This document shows positions 7,967 through 19,600 of a DNA stretch of 44,521 bases, one piece after another. A program made the position numbers and the translations under genes. Each line of letters starts with the position of its first letter. Positions within the stretch are counted from its first letter, which is position 1. The stretch comes from an uncultured Eubacteriales bacterium. Lineage in GTDB: Bacteria; Bacillota; Clostridia; Christensenellales; Aristaeellaceae. The notes beneath the pieces are model-generated. The model was not told the origin of the DNA and ran no database searches. It worked only from the letters and a program-made list of their open reading frames with translations. The DNA lies in the NCBI GenBank assembly GCA_900317565.1, contig ONHI01000004.1, positions 1-44,521 on the forward strand, in the 5' to 3' direction.

Positions 7967-9319
7967 TCACTGGGCCCAGTCCCGGCTGCCGATGGTGTCG
8001 TAGATCGTGCGGATGGCCTCCTCATAGCGCTCCTCCGGCACGCCGATCAGCAAATTCAGCTTGCCCGCGCCCTGGTTGACGGTGCTGATGGGCACGCCCC
8101 GGTCCGCCAGGGCCTGGAGCACCCGCACGTTGGCGTCGCTGGAGTCGGTGCCCTTTTCGCCGATGACGGCGATCATCGAAAGGTTCTCCGTCAGGCCCAG
8201 GTAGTCCGGGTTCAGCTTCTCCCGGATCTCGGCAAACAGCGCCTCCTTGTGGGGGGCGAGCACGTCGCTGCGGATGACCACGGTGACCGTGTCGATGCCC
8301 GTCAGGCACTGCTCGAAGGGGATGCGCCGGTTCTTCAGGATGTCCAGCATCACGGCGGTGAAGCCGGATTCGTCGCTGACCATCAGCTTTTCCACCTGTA
8401 TCACCGACATGCCCGCCCGTCCGGCCACGCCTATGATCGGGTATTTCGTCTCGCCCTTGGGCAGCTTGCGGACGATGACGGTGCCGCTGTCCTGGGGCCG
8501 GAACGTGTTGCGGATGTTGATGGGGATGCCCATGTCCGCCACGGGCATGACCGCGTCGGTGTGCAGTATGGACGCGCCCATGTAGGACAGCGTGCGCAGC
8601 TCGCGGTAGCTGACGTATTTCACGGTCTTCGGGGAATCGACGATGCGCGGGTCGGCGGCCATCAGGCCGGAGACGTCGGTCCAGTTCTCGTAGAGGTCGG
8701 CGTCGATGGCCGCGGCCACCAGGCTGCCGGTCACGTCCGAGCCGCCCCGGGAGAAGGTGTGGATGTTGCCCTTCATGTCCGCACCGTAAAAGCCCGCGAC
8801 CACGGCGTTCTTCAGCGGGCGCAGCGAGGCGTTCATGGTGCGCCGGGTCATGGCCGCGTCCAGGCGGCCCGCCTCGTCGAAGCACACGCACCACTCGGGA
8901 TCGACGAACGTGAAGCCCAGGTAGGCGGCCAGTATCCGGGAGTTCAGGTATTCGCCCCGGCTGAGCACATAGTCCCGCTGAGGCGCGTCCGCCAGGTGCC
9001 CGCGCAGCGCGGCGATCTCCCCGTCCAGCGGGAAATCCAGCCCCAGCGCGTCGACGATCTCCCGGAAGCGGTTCGCGACGGCCTCCAGCTCCGCCTCGAA
9101 GGGCCTGCCCGCGGTGGCTGCCGCATGGCACTTCACCAGCAGGTCCGTCACCTTCTCGTCGTCGGGGCGGCGCTTTCCCGGCGCGGAGGCGACGATGATC
9201 CTCCGGGCGGGGTCCTCCGCGATGATGTCCCTGACCCTTTTGAACTGCTCCGCGCCCGCCAGCGACGTGCCGCCGAACTTCGCGACGATCGTCCTCGTCC
9301 TGACCTCGTTGTCCTGCAA
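7967..9319 (-). CDS. lysC: aspartate kinase
   Basis: 450 residues, the expected length for a monofunctional aspartokinase. It phosphorylates L-aspartate as the first step to lysine, threonine, methionine and diaminopimelate; in spore formers the same route feeds dipicolinate, whose last step is encoded at 42986-44366. Visible motifs are IVAKFGGTSLA at the N-terminus, the catalytic FSRGGSDVTGSL, and two C-terminal ACT repeats (about residues 300-370 and 380-445, the second with VNQGAGKLNLLIGV). The start is a TTG at 9319 with GGATGAGGACGG upstream; no ATG fits, because the conserved KFGG begins only about 14 residues in. A promoter is visible at 9369-9398 on the minus strand. No lysine riboswitch fits in the roughly 45-base leader. 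Confidence 0.95.
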   Translation of the reverse strand: MQDNEVRTRTIVAKFGGTSLAGAEQFKRVRDIIAEDPARRIIVASAPGKRRPDDEKVTDLLVKCHAAATAGRPFEAELEAVANRFREIVDALGLDFPLDGEIAALRGHLADAPQRDYVLSRGEYLNSRILAAYLGFTFVDPEWCVCFDEAGRLDAAMTRRTMNASLRPLKNAVVAGFYGADMKGNIHTFSRGGSDVTGSLVAAAIDADLYENWTDVSGLMAADPRIVDSPKTVKYVSYRELRTLSYMGASILHTDAVMPVADMGIPINIRNTFRPQDSGTVIVRKLPKGETKYPIIGVAGRAGMSVIQVEKLMVSDESGFTAVMLDILKNRRIPFEQCLTGIDTVTVVIRSDVLAPHKEALFAEIREKLNPDYLGLTENLSMIAVIGEKGTDSSDANVRVLQALADRGVPISTVNQGAGKLNLLIGVPEERYEEAIRTIYDTIGSRDWAQ

Positions 9320-9368
9320 TATACAGCACCGTCCTCATCCTTGGTTTTGGCATTTGACAATCGCATAC

Positions 9369-9398
9369 AGTATACCCCAAACCGCCCCGCCCCGTCAA
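9369..9398 (-). promoter_or_regulatory. promoter of the aspartate kinase gene
   Basis: On the minus strand, TTGACG (9393-9398) and TATACT (9369-9374) with an 18-base spacer, about 50 bases upstream of the TTG start codon. Confidence 0.6.
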
Positions 9399-9485
9399 CC
9401 GCCCCGGACTGGTGCGCTTTTGCGCCCTGGGGACCCTTTTTGTGGCAGGTTTTTGTTCGGTCTGCGGCAGTTTTTTGGAAGGCTC

Positions 9486-9517
9486 TTGTTGTTTTTGTTT
9501 CGTGTCTATGATAGAAT
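9486..9517 (+). promoter_or_regulatory. probable promoter region of the signalling operon
   Basis: A T-rich stretch with TTGTTG (9486-9491) followed by overlapping -10-like elements TATGAT (9507-9512) and TAGAAT (9512-9517). Spacers are 15 or 20 bases, so neither is ideal. This is the only AT-rich segment upstream of the five-gene operon that starts at 9598. Confidence 0.35.
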
Positions 9518-9597
9518 ATGAATATAACACAAAATAGCCCCAGTATGCCCCTGCGGGGGAGAGGGCTTGCGGAATCGCCGGAAAGGAGGGGGTGCGG

Positions 9598-11136
<1,539 letters not shown>

Positions 11137-11142
11137 TTGCAA

Positions 11143-12846
11143 ATGCTCCTATCCAAGCAAATACAGAGGCCAAAGCTGGTCCTGGTGGTGGATGATCAGG
11201 AGATCAATCGGGACGTGCTGGGCGTGATCCTGGAGGACGATTACGAAATTATCTATGCCGAAAACGGCGCCCAGGCGCTGGAGGAAATCGAAAAGAACGT
11301 CGACAGGCTGTCCATCGTGCTGCTGGATCTGATGATGCCGGTGATGGACGGCTTTGAGGTGCTCTCGCGCGTGACCTCGGACGAGCAGCTGTCGCACATC
11401 CCGGTGATCGTGCTGACGGCGGAAAAGAACGCGGAGCTGCGGGCGCTGCAAATGGGCGCGTCGGATTTTATCACCAAACCCTTCGACGTGCCCGAGGTCA
11501 TCCTGGCTCGGGTGGCCAGGATCATCGAGCTGAGCGAGGGCCGGCAGCTGATCTCCGCCGCCGAGCACGACCGGCTGACCCTGCTGTACAACCGCAGCTT
11601 CTTCTTTGAATACGCCAACCGGCTGTACCACTATTCGCCCGATCTGCCCATGGACGCCGTCGTGATGAACATCGAGCAGTTCCACACCATCAACGCCGTC
11701 AACGGGCGGGAGTTCGGCGACGACGTGCTGCGGGTGATCGGCGAGGAGATCCGGGAATTCCTCTCGGAGGTCAACGGCATCGCCGGGCGCTTCGAGGCGG
11801 ACCACTTCGACATCTACTGCGAGCAGCAGGGCGACTATCAGGCGCTGCTGGACCGCTTCCAGAAGAAGGTCAACGGCATATCGCCCAACGTCAGCATCCA
11901 CCTGCGCATGGGCGTGAAGCCCTGGCAGGAGGGCGTGGAGCCCATCGTGCTGTTCGACGGCGCCTGGGCGGCGTGCAGCATGGTGCGCGGCGATTATCAG
12001 AACCCGCTGATGATCTACGACGAGGACATGCGGCAGCGGGAGCTGATGAACCAGCGGCTGCTGAACGATCTGCGAAGCGCCGTGGACAAGAAGCAGCTGA
12101 CGGTCTACTACCAGCCCAAATACGACATACAGTGCGACCCGCCCAGGCTGGCCAGCGCCGAGGCGCTGATCCGCTGGAAGCACCCGGACCTGGGCATGAT
12201 CTCCCCGGGGAACTTCGTGCCGCTGTTTGAGGGCAACGGCCTGATCAGCGTCGTGGATACCTTCGTCTGGCGAGAGACGGCGGGGCAGATCGCCCGCTGG
12301 AAGGAGAAATACGGCTTTGAGCTGTCCGTGTCCGTGAACCTGTCCCGCACCGAACTGTTCGACCCGACGCTGGTGGACCGCCTGGCGCAGCTGATCGAGG
12401 CCAACGGCCTGAATTTCAAGGACCTGAAGCTGGAGGTCACGGAGTCCGCCTACACCGACAAGGCCAACGACCTGCTGGAGGTGGTGCGCGACCTGCGCCA
12501 GCTGGGCTTTGAGATCGAGATGGACGACTTCGGCTCGGGCTATTCGTCGCTGAACATGCTCTCCGCGATGCCCATCGACGTGTTGAAGATGGACATGAAG
12601 TTCGTGCGGAACATCGAATCCAGCGAGACGGACCTGCGGCTGGTGAAGCTGATCCTGGACATCGCCCGGTATCTGAAGCTGCGCGTGGTGGCCGAGGGCG
12701 TGGAGACCGAGGGCCAGCTAAAGCTGCTGAAGGACGCCGGGTGCGACCTGGTGCAGGGCTATTATTTCTCCCGGCCTGTGCCGCCGGAGGATTTTGAAAA
12801 GCTGATCGAAAGGGAAATGGCCATCGAAAGGGGATCATCGATATGA
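11143..12846 (+). CDS. response regulator: REC, degenerate GGDEF, EAL phosphodiesterase
   Basis: 567 residues from ATG 11143 (a TTG at 11137 is also possible). REC domain with VVDDQE and phospho-acceptor D62 (VLLDLMMPVMDG). A GGDEF-like domain follows (about residues 140-300), but the signature is FEADHFDIY, so cyclase activity is not expected. The EAL domain (about 310-560) keeps the catalytic set: EALIRW (E340), SVNLSRTEL, EVTES, EMDDFGSGYSSL, DVLKMD, AEGVE and QGYYFSRP. It should therefore hydrolyse cyclic-di-GMP to pGpG, under phosphorelay control. It is closely similar along its whole length to the C-terminal half of the protein at 16696-20652. It overlaps the Hpt gene by 4 bases (ATGA). 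Confidence 0.93.
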   Translation: MLLSKQIQRPKLVLVVDDQEINRDVLGVILEDDYEIIYAENGAQALEEIEKNVDRLSIVLLDLMMPVMDGFEVLSRVTSDEQLSHIPVIVLTAEKNAELRALQMGASDFITKPFDVPEVILARVARIIELSEGRQLISAAEHDRLTLLYNRSFFFEYANRLYHYSPDLPMDAVVMNIEQFHTINAVNGREFGDDVLRVIGEEIREFLSEVNGIAGRFEADHFDIYCEQQGDYQALLDRFQKKVNGISPNVSIHLRMGVKPWQEGVEPIVLFDGAWAACSMVRGDYQNPLMIYDEDMRQRELMNQRLLNDLRSAVDKKQLTVYYQPKYDIQCDPPRLASAEALIRWKHPDLGMISPGNFVPLFEGNGLISVVDTFVWRETAGQIARWKEKYGFELSVSVNLSRTELFDPTLVDRLAQLIEANGLNFKDLKLEVTESAYTDKANDLLEVVRDLRQLGFEIEMDDFGSGYSSLNMLSAMPIDVLKMDMKFVRNIESSETDLRLVKLILDIARYLKLRVVAEGVETEGQLKLLKDAGCDLVQGYYFSRPVPPEDFEKLIEREMAIERGSSI

Positions 12847-13211
12847 CGCTTCAGGAATTGTATCAGAGCATCGGCGGCGACTATGAACAGGCGCTGCGCG
12901 TGCTGCGCATGGACAAGCTGATCGACAAGCACATCCGAAAGCTGGCGAAGAACGGCGTGGTGGACCAGCTGCTGGCGGCGGGGGAGAGCATGGACGCGAC
13001 CCAGCTGTTCGAGGCGGCCCACGCCGCCAAGGGCGTCTGCGGCAACCTGGGCCTGAAGACCCTGTCCGACATGGCCTCCGAGATCGCCGAGGAATACCGC
13101 CCCGGCAACGCCCGCAGTCTGAGCGACGCCCAGGTCCGGGAGAGGCTCGATAGGATCGCCGCGCTGTACCGCCGGACGGCGGAGGGCATCCGGCAGTATG
13201 AGGGCAACTGA
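12843..13211 (+). CDS. free-standing Hpt phosphotransfer protein
   Basis: 122 residues, one histidine phosphotransfer domain. The phospho-site motif is AAHAAKGVCGNLGL, matching the HxxKG consensus, in the second helix of a predicted four-helix bundle. It should shuttle phosphate between receivers. Neighbouring genes supply five receivers in total (one at 9598-11136, one at 11143-12846, two at 13250-16603, one at 16696-20652) and two kinases. The start codon overlaps the upstream stop codon (ATGA), so the two genes are translationally coupled. A free Hpt made in the same transcript as hybrid kinases and output regulators is what a multistep relay needs. Confidence 0.92.
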   Translation: MTLQELYQSIGGDYEQALRVLRMDKLIDKHIRKLAKNGVVDQLLAAGESMDATQLFEAAHAAKGVCGNLGLKTLSDMASEIAEEYRPGNARSLSDAQVRERLDRIAALYRRTAEGIRQYEGN

Positions 13212-13249
13212 ACCGTCGCCCATTTTGCGAAAGGAGCCGCACACGTAAC

Positions 13250-16200
13250 ATGAATCGATGGTCTGCCCAAAAGGGCGGGCAGGAAACGACTGCCTATCTG
13301 TCAACTCTCGGCGCGTGGGCGCTGGCCTTCGGGTGCAGCGTGGGCTGGGGGGCCTTTGTTATGCCCGGCACCACCTTTCTGCCCATCGCGGGTCCCGTCG
13401 GCACGGCCCTGGGCATCGCCGTCGGGGCGCTGGTGATGCTGATCCTCGGCCTGAACTATCACTATCTGATGAACCGCTTCCCCGACGGCGGCGGCACCTA
13501 TACCTATACCAAGCGGTGCTTTGGCTACGACCACGGCTTTTTGAGCGCGTGGTTCCTGATACTGACCTATATCGCCATCATCTGGGCCAATGCCTCGGCG
13601 CTTCCGCTGATCGCGCGGACGCTGCTGGGCAATGCGTTCCAGTTTGGCTTTAACTATGAGATCGCGGGCTTCCGCATCTATCTGGGCGAGGTTCTGCTGG
13701 CCGTGGCGTCGCTGGGGGTCGCGGCGCTGTTCTGCCTGCGCAGGAGCGTGGCCATCAGGGTCCAGATCGCTTCGGCGGTGGTGCTGCTGGTCGGCGTGAT
13801 CCTGTGCTTCGTCGCGGCCATGGCCCGCAATGGCGGCGGGGCGGCGCTGGAACCGGCCTTTGCCCCGGACCACACCGCGTTGGGCGGTTCGTTCACCATA
13901 TTCGCCCTGGCCCCCTGGGCCTTCGTGGGCTTTGAATCCATCTGTCATTCCTCCGCGGAGGCGGCTTTTCCGATGAAGAAGGCCTTCCGCGTGATGGCCG
14001 TCGCCCTCGTTACCGCCGCCGTCGCCTACATCGCCCTGGGCCTGATGGCCGCCACCGCGCAGCCCGAGGGCTGCGCGGGCTGGACCGACTACGTGTCCCG
14101 CATGGGCGAATTCTCCGGCGTGGCCTCCCAGCCCGCCTTCTTCGCCGCCAGCGCCTCCATGGGCGCGCTGGGTACGGCGCTGCTGGGCGTCGCGGCGCTG
14201 TGCGCCATACTCACCGGCCTCGTGGGCAACTATATCGCGCTGAGCCGCCTGCTGCGGGCGCTGTCGGAGGACGGCCTGCTGGGCGGCTGGATGGGCGAGC
14301 TGGACGCGCACCGCGTGCCACGCCACGCCATACTCACCATACTGGCCGTATCGGTGGCGCTGCCCTTCTTCGGCAGGACCGCCATCAGCTGGATCGTGGA
14401 CGTGACCACCGTCGGGGCCACCATCGCCTATGCCTTTGCCTCGGCCTCGGCATGGAAGACGGCCCGGCAGGAGCGCAACCGGCGCATGTGCGTCATGGGC
14501 GTGCTGGGTCTGATCGTTTCGCTGCTGTTCGCGCTGGAATTCCTGATCCCCAACCTGACCTCCGTCAAAACGCTGTCCACGGAATCCTACCTGATCCTCG
14601 CGGCCTGGGGCATACTGGGCTTCGTGGTGTTCCGGCTGATGCTGCGCCGGGACGACCAGCGCCGCATGGGCCGCTCCATCGTGGCGTGGGTGGTGCTGCT
14701 GGGGCTGATCATATTCACCTCCAGCGTCTGGATGCGCCAGGCCACGGAGGCCTCGGTGAAGCAGTCCGTGCAGCCCATACAGGAATATTACATCAATAAG
14801 CTGGACGAGGCGGGCGTGGACATCACCACCGGGGCCACGAAGCCCAGCTTCGCCTACCTTCAGGAGCGCCTGGACCGGGTGGACGACACCCTGAGGCGCT
14901 CCAACCTGATCCAGGTGGCGCTGATCATCGTGGCGCTGCTGATATTGCTGGACATCTACGCCCAGATGCAGAAGCGCGAGCGCCAGATCGAGGTGGAGAA
15001 GGCGCTGGCGGAGGAGAGCAGCCGGGCCAAGACCAGCTTCCTTTCCAACATGAGCCACGAGATCCGCACGCCGATGAACGCTATCATCGGCCTGGACAAC
15101 ATCGCCCTGAGGGACCCGGACCTGACGCCCCGCACCCGGGAGCACCTGGAGAAGATCGGGGCCAGCGCCAAGCACCTGCTGGGCCTCATCAACGACATAC
15201 TGGACATGAGCCGCATCGAATCCGGCAGGATGGTGCTGAAGAACGAGGAATTCTCCTTCCGGGAATTCCTGGACCAGATCAACATCATCATCAACGGCCA
15301 GTGCCAGGACAAGGGCCTGCGCTATGAATGCCAGATCGTGGGCAGCCTCAGCGATTATTACATCGGCGACGACATGAAGCTGAAGCAGGTGCTCATCAAC
15401 ATACTGGGCAATTCGGTGAAGTTCACCGATACGCCCGGCGAGGTTTCCCTGACCGTGGAGCAGACCGCCCGGTTCGAGGGCATGTGCACGCTGCGCTTCA
15501 CCATGAAGGACACCGGCGTGGGCATGGACGAGGAATTCATCCCCAAGCTGTTCGAGGCCTTCACCCAGGAGGACGCCACCACCACCAACCGCTACGGCGG
15601 CAGCGGCCTGGGCATGTCCATCACGAAGAATTTCGTGGAGATGATGAACGGCGACATCGACGTCAAGAGCAAGAAGGGCGTCGGCTCCACCTTCACCGTG
15701 ACCGTCACGCTGAAGGCCTCCAGCCGCAGCGCGCCGGTGGAGAAGGGCATCGAGCTGCCCAAGGACCTGCGGGCCTTTGTGGTGGACGACGACGAGATAG
15801 CCTGCGAGCACACCCAGGTGGTGCTGCGCAGCCTGGGCATAGAAGCCGAGATCTGCACCGATTCCAACGAGGCGGTGCGGCGGCTGTGGGCGGCCCACGA
15901 CCAGGGGCGCGCTTATCCGCTGGTGCTGACCGATTACAAGATGCCGGGCCTGAACGGCCTGGAGCTGGTGCGCAGGCTGCGGTCCTTTGACGGCGGCAGG
16001 ACGGCGGTCATCATGCTGACGGGCTACAACTGGGATATCATCGAGGAGGAGGCCCAGACAGACGGCGTGGACGCCATCATGGCCAAGCCGCTGTTTTCCG
16101 ACAGCCTGCTGCGGCAGATCCACGCGGTGCTGCTGAAAAAGGGCGGCGACGCGCCCGCGCCGGCCGCGGCCGAAGAGGAGACGACGGAGGCGCCCGAGGG

Positions 16201-16603
16201 CCTGCTGGCGGGCCGCAGGGTGCTGATGGCCGAGGACGTGGAGCAGAACGCCGAGATATTGCAGGACCTGCTGGACCTGGAGGATGTGGAGAGCGAGCAC
16301 GCCCGGAACGGCGAGATCGCGGTGCAGATGTTCAGGGACAGCCCCGACGGGTATTACGACGCCGTGCTGATGGACGTGCGCATGCCGGTGATGGACGGCC
16401 TCAGCGCCACCCGCGCCATCCGCGCGCTGGACCGCCCCGACGCGAAGACGGTGCCCATCATCGCCATGACCGCCAATGTGTTCGACGAGGACGTGGAGTG
16501 CTCACTGCAGGCGGGCATGGACGCCCACCTGTCCAAGCCCATTGAGCCGGAGCGCATGTATGAGACGATGGCAAGGCTGATCGCGCAGCGGGAGGCCCGT
16601 TGA
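13250..16603 (+). CDS. APC-permease-fused hybrid histidine kinase with two receivers
   Basis: 1117 residues. Residues about 15-490 are a full amino acid-polyamine-organocation (APC) permease-like domain with about 12 hydrophobic helices, including the early GWGAFVMPGT helix-1 break and the Gly-rich helix 2. Another helix, an extracytoplasmic segment (about 510-550, ending in a predicted helix) and a transmembrane helix (about 555-577) follow. Then come HisKA (SHEIRTPMN, H603), HATPase_c (ILGNSVKFTD; DTGVGMD; GGSGLGMSIT), REC1 (D895 in VLTDYKMPG) and REC2 (D1042 in VLMDVRMPVMDG). The plausible role is a sensor that uses a transporter fold to detect an amino acid-like solute, comparable in logic to CbrA, which uses an SLC5-type module. 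Whether it also transports is unknown. It lies 38 bases after the Hpt gene. Confidence 0.93.
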   Translation: MNRWSAQKGGQETTAYLSTLGAWALAFGCSVGWGAFVMPGTTFLPIAGPVGTALGIAVGALVMLILGLNYHYLMNRFPDGGGTYTYTKRCFGYDHGFLSAWFLILTYIAIIWANASALPLIARTLLGNAFQFGFNYEIAGFRIYLGEVLLAVASLGVAALFCLRRSVAIRVQIASAVVLLVGVILCFVAAMARNGGGAALEPAFAPDHTALGGSFTIFALAPWAFVGFESICHSSAEAAFPMKKAFRVMAVALVTAAVAYIALGLMAATAQPEGCAGWTDYVSRMGEFSGVASQPAFFAASASMGALGTALLGVAALCAILTGLVGNYIALSRLLRALSEDGLLGGWMGELDAHRVPRHAILTILAVSVALPFFGRTAISWIVDVTTVGATIAYAFASASAWKTARQERNRRMCVMGVLGLIVSLLFALEFLIPNLTSVKTLSTESYLILAAWGILGFVVFRLMLRRDDQRRMGRSIVAWVVLLGLIIFTSSVWMRQATEASVKQSVQPIQEYYINKLDEAGVDITTGATKPSFAYLQERLDRVDDTLRRSNLIQVALIIVALLILLDIYAQMQKRERQIEVEKALAEESSRAKTSFLSNMSHEIRTPMNAIIGLDNIALRDPDLTPRTREHLEKIGASAKHLLGLINDILDMSRIESGRMVLKNEEFSFREFLDQINIIINGQCQDKGLRYECQIVGSLSDYYIGDDMKLKQVLINILGNSVKFTDTPGEVSLTVEQTARFEGMCTLRFTMKDTGVGMDEEFIPKLFEAFTQEDATTTNRYGGSGLGMSITKNFVEMMNGDIDVKSKKGVGSTFTVTVTLKASSRSAPVEKGIELPKDLRAFVVDDDEIACEHTQVVLRSLGIEAEICTDSNEAVRRLWAAHDQGRAYPLVLTDYKMPGLNGLELVRRLRSFDGGRTAVIMLTGYNWDIIEEEAQTDGVDAIMAKPLFSDSLLRQIHAVLLKKGGDAPAPAAAEEETTEAPEGLLAGRRVLMAEDVEQNAEILQDLLDLEDVESEHARNGEIAVQMFRDSPDGYYDAVLMDVRMPVMDGLSATRAIRALDRPDAKTVPIIAMTANVFDEDVECSLQAGMDAHLSKPIEPERMYETMARLIAQREAR

Positions 16604-16695
16604 TCCAGATGAATATCAATTAACTTTCAGGAGTGTGCAAGCAGCGACAGGACAGCTCGTGCGACGGCGAGGGATTACAGGAAGAGGTTATTCAT

Positions 16696-19600
16696 ATGAC
16701 GGATCAGAAGCGGAGCACGGGGCTACAGCCCTATCTCTCGCAGGCGGCGGCCTGGGCGCTGGCGGTCGGCACCAGCGTCGGTTGGGGGTCGTTGGTGGTC
16801 ACCAGCAACACCTACCTGGCCCAGGCGGGCCCCCTCGGCAGCATATTCGGCCTGCTGATCGGCATGGCGCTGATGCTGGTCATCTGCCGGAACTTCGCTT
16901 ACATGGCGGACCGCTATCCCCGGGCGGGCGGCATATACGACTACACCAAGGAGGTATTCGGCTATGACCGCGCCTTCCTGGTGTTCTGGTTTTTGAGCCT
17001 GACCTACATGGCCATGTTCTGGGCCAACGCCACCAGCCTTCCGCTGTTCGCCCGCTTCTTCATCGGCGACGCCTTCAAATTCGGATACCTGTTTTCGGTG
17101 TTTGGGTACGAGGTGTATCTCGGCGAGGCGCTGCTGACGCTGGCCGCCATCGCCGCGGTGACTCTGCTGTGCCTGAAGAGCAAGCGGCTGACCGCGCATC
17201 TGATGGTAGCGCTGGCGCTCATATTCACCGTCGGGATCGCCCTGTGCTTTGCCGTCGCCGCGGCGGGGCGCCACGGAACCTGGTCGCCGGCCTTTCTGCC
17301 GGACAGGAGCGGCTTCTCCCAGGCGGTGAAGATCGCGTTCATCTCCCCCTGGGCGTTCATAGGCTTTGAGAGCATCACCAACTCGGTCGAGGAATTCAAA
17401 TTCAGGCGCGACCGGCTGCACCGCATACTGGTCATATCGGTGCTGACCGCCACGGCGCTGTACATATTCGTCACGCTGCTGAGCATATCGGCCTATCCCG
17501 CCGACTGCGGCAGCTGGCTGGATTACATCCGCCGACTGGACAGCTATTCCGGCATCGAGGGCCTGCCGGCGTTCTACGCCGCCCGCCACTATCTGGGCGA
17601 TTTCGGCGTGGCCGTGCTGATGGCCGCGCTGCTGGCGCTGGTGCTGACCAGCCTGATCGGCAACCTGCGGACGCTGAGCCGGCTGTTCTACGCCACGGCC
17701 CGGGACGGCATACTGCCGGAGCGGTTCGCGGAGCTCAACGACAGGCACATCCCCGCCAACGCCATGCTGCTGGTGGCGGCGGTGAGCGCCGTGATCCCCT
17801 TCGTCGGCAGGACGGCCATCGGCTGGATCGTGGACGTGACCACGCTGGGCGCGACGATGCTCTACGGCTTCGTGTCCGCCGCGGCCTACAAGACCGCGCG
17901 CAAGCTCAAGAAGCGCAGGGAGAGCGTCACAGGTCTGATCGGCTTCGCGGTCATGCTGGTGTTCGGCCTGTACCTGCTGTTCCCGAACCTGTTCGGCGAC
18001 GCGATGCTGGAGACGGAGACCTACATACTGTTCATGGTGTGGACGGTCATAGGCATCTTCTACTTCCGCGGCATCGTCAAGCGGGACCATGCCCGCCGCT
18101 TCGGCAAGGCCATCATCGTGTGGATCGTGCTGCTGGCGCTGGTGGTGTTCATGGCCATGATCTGGTCCGGGCGCGTTGACGAGCAGACCACGAACGACGC
18201 CATACGCTCGATGCAGGAATACTATACCGGCGCTTCGGACGCCGCCGCGGATGTCAGCGAGGCGCAGTTCGTGCAGGACAAGCTGGACCAGATCCACAGG
18301 ACAAACGTCATCAATACACTGGTGATCTCCGGCCTGTTCATCATGGCCCTTGGCGCGATGCTGATCAACCACCTGTCCATGCGGAGGTGGGAGAACAAGG
18401 CCGTGGAGGAGCGCGACGCCGCCCGGGAGACGGCCTTCAAGGACCCCATGACCGGGGCCAAGAGCAAGCTTGCCTATCTGCACCGCGAAAAGGAGATCAA
18501 CCAGGCCATCGACGCCGGGAAGGCGGAGCCCTTCGCGGTGGTGGTCTGCGACGTGAACGGGCTGAAGAAGATCAACGACACCCTGGGCCACAAGGCGGGC
18601 GACGAATACATCCGCAAGGCCTTCGACATGATCTGCGACATCTTCCAGCACAGCCCGGTGTACCGCATCGGCGGCGACGAATTCGTCGTGATCCTCTCGG
18701 GCCGCGACTACCTGATCCGCAAGGAGCTGACACTGGCGCTGCACGACCGCTCGGTGGCCCACATCGGCAGCAGCGGCGTGGTGGTCTCCGGCGGCCTGTC
18801 CGAATTCCAGGAGAACACAGACAAGAGCTATCACGCGGTGTTTGAGCGCGCCGACGGCCTGATGTACGAGGAAAAGCAGCTGCTCAAGGGGCTGGGTGCG
18901 GCGACGCGGGACAGCCTGGAGGAGGAGGCCAAGGCCATCATCCCCATGACGGAAGAATCCGAGGTGCTGCACCTCAAGCGCCATGTGCTCGTCGTCGAGG
19001 ACGAGGCCGTCAACCTGATGCTGCTGGGGAACATGCTCCAGGACGCCTATGAGGTGGTGTACGCCTCAGACGGCTCCGAGGCGCTGGCGCAGATGAAGAC
19101 CCACAAGGACGAGCTGGCGCTGGTCATGCTGGATCTGCAAATGCCGGGCATGAGCGGCATGGAGGTCCTGAAGGTGATGCGGGAGGAGGACGAGCTGAAG
19201 GACATCCCGGTGATCGTGCTGACGGCGGACCAGAGCGCCGAGGTGGAATGCCTGAAGCTGGGCGCGATGGACTTCATCCCCAAGCCCTATCCCTCCTGGG
19301 AGATCGTGCGGGCCCGGGCGCACCGCTGCATAGAGCTTTCCGAGAAGCGCAACATCATCAATTCCACCGAGCGCGACAGCCTGACCCGGCTGTTGAACCT
19401 GGATTACTTCCTGCGCTACGTGCGCATGTACGACCAGCACTACACCGACATGCCGATGGACGCCATCGTGGTGGATATCAACCACTTCCACATGATCAAC
19501 GAGCGCTACGGCAAGCAGTACGGCGACGGCGTGCTGGGCCGCATCGGCGAGCGCATCCGCCAGATCGCCCGGGACATCGGCGGCGTCGCCTGCCGCAGGA

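Noticed and set aside
9320..9480. Lysine riboswitch upstream of lysC
   Set aside because: The likely promoter lies only about 50 bases from the start codon, leaving no room for the roughly 170-base aptamer, and no L-box motif is seen.
8022..9530. Alternative minus-strand frame over the aspartate kinase gene
   Set aside because: Arg/Gly/His-rich shadow of lysC in another frame; the real frame has aspartokinase motifs.
13301..16300. A 999-codon minus-strand open frame opposite the APC-kinase gene
   Set aside because: Its length comes from high GC at third positions. The encoded sequence is His/Gln/Arg/Gly-rich without domain structure, while the plus strand has a complete chain of domains.
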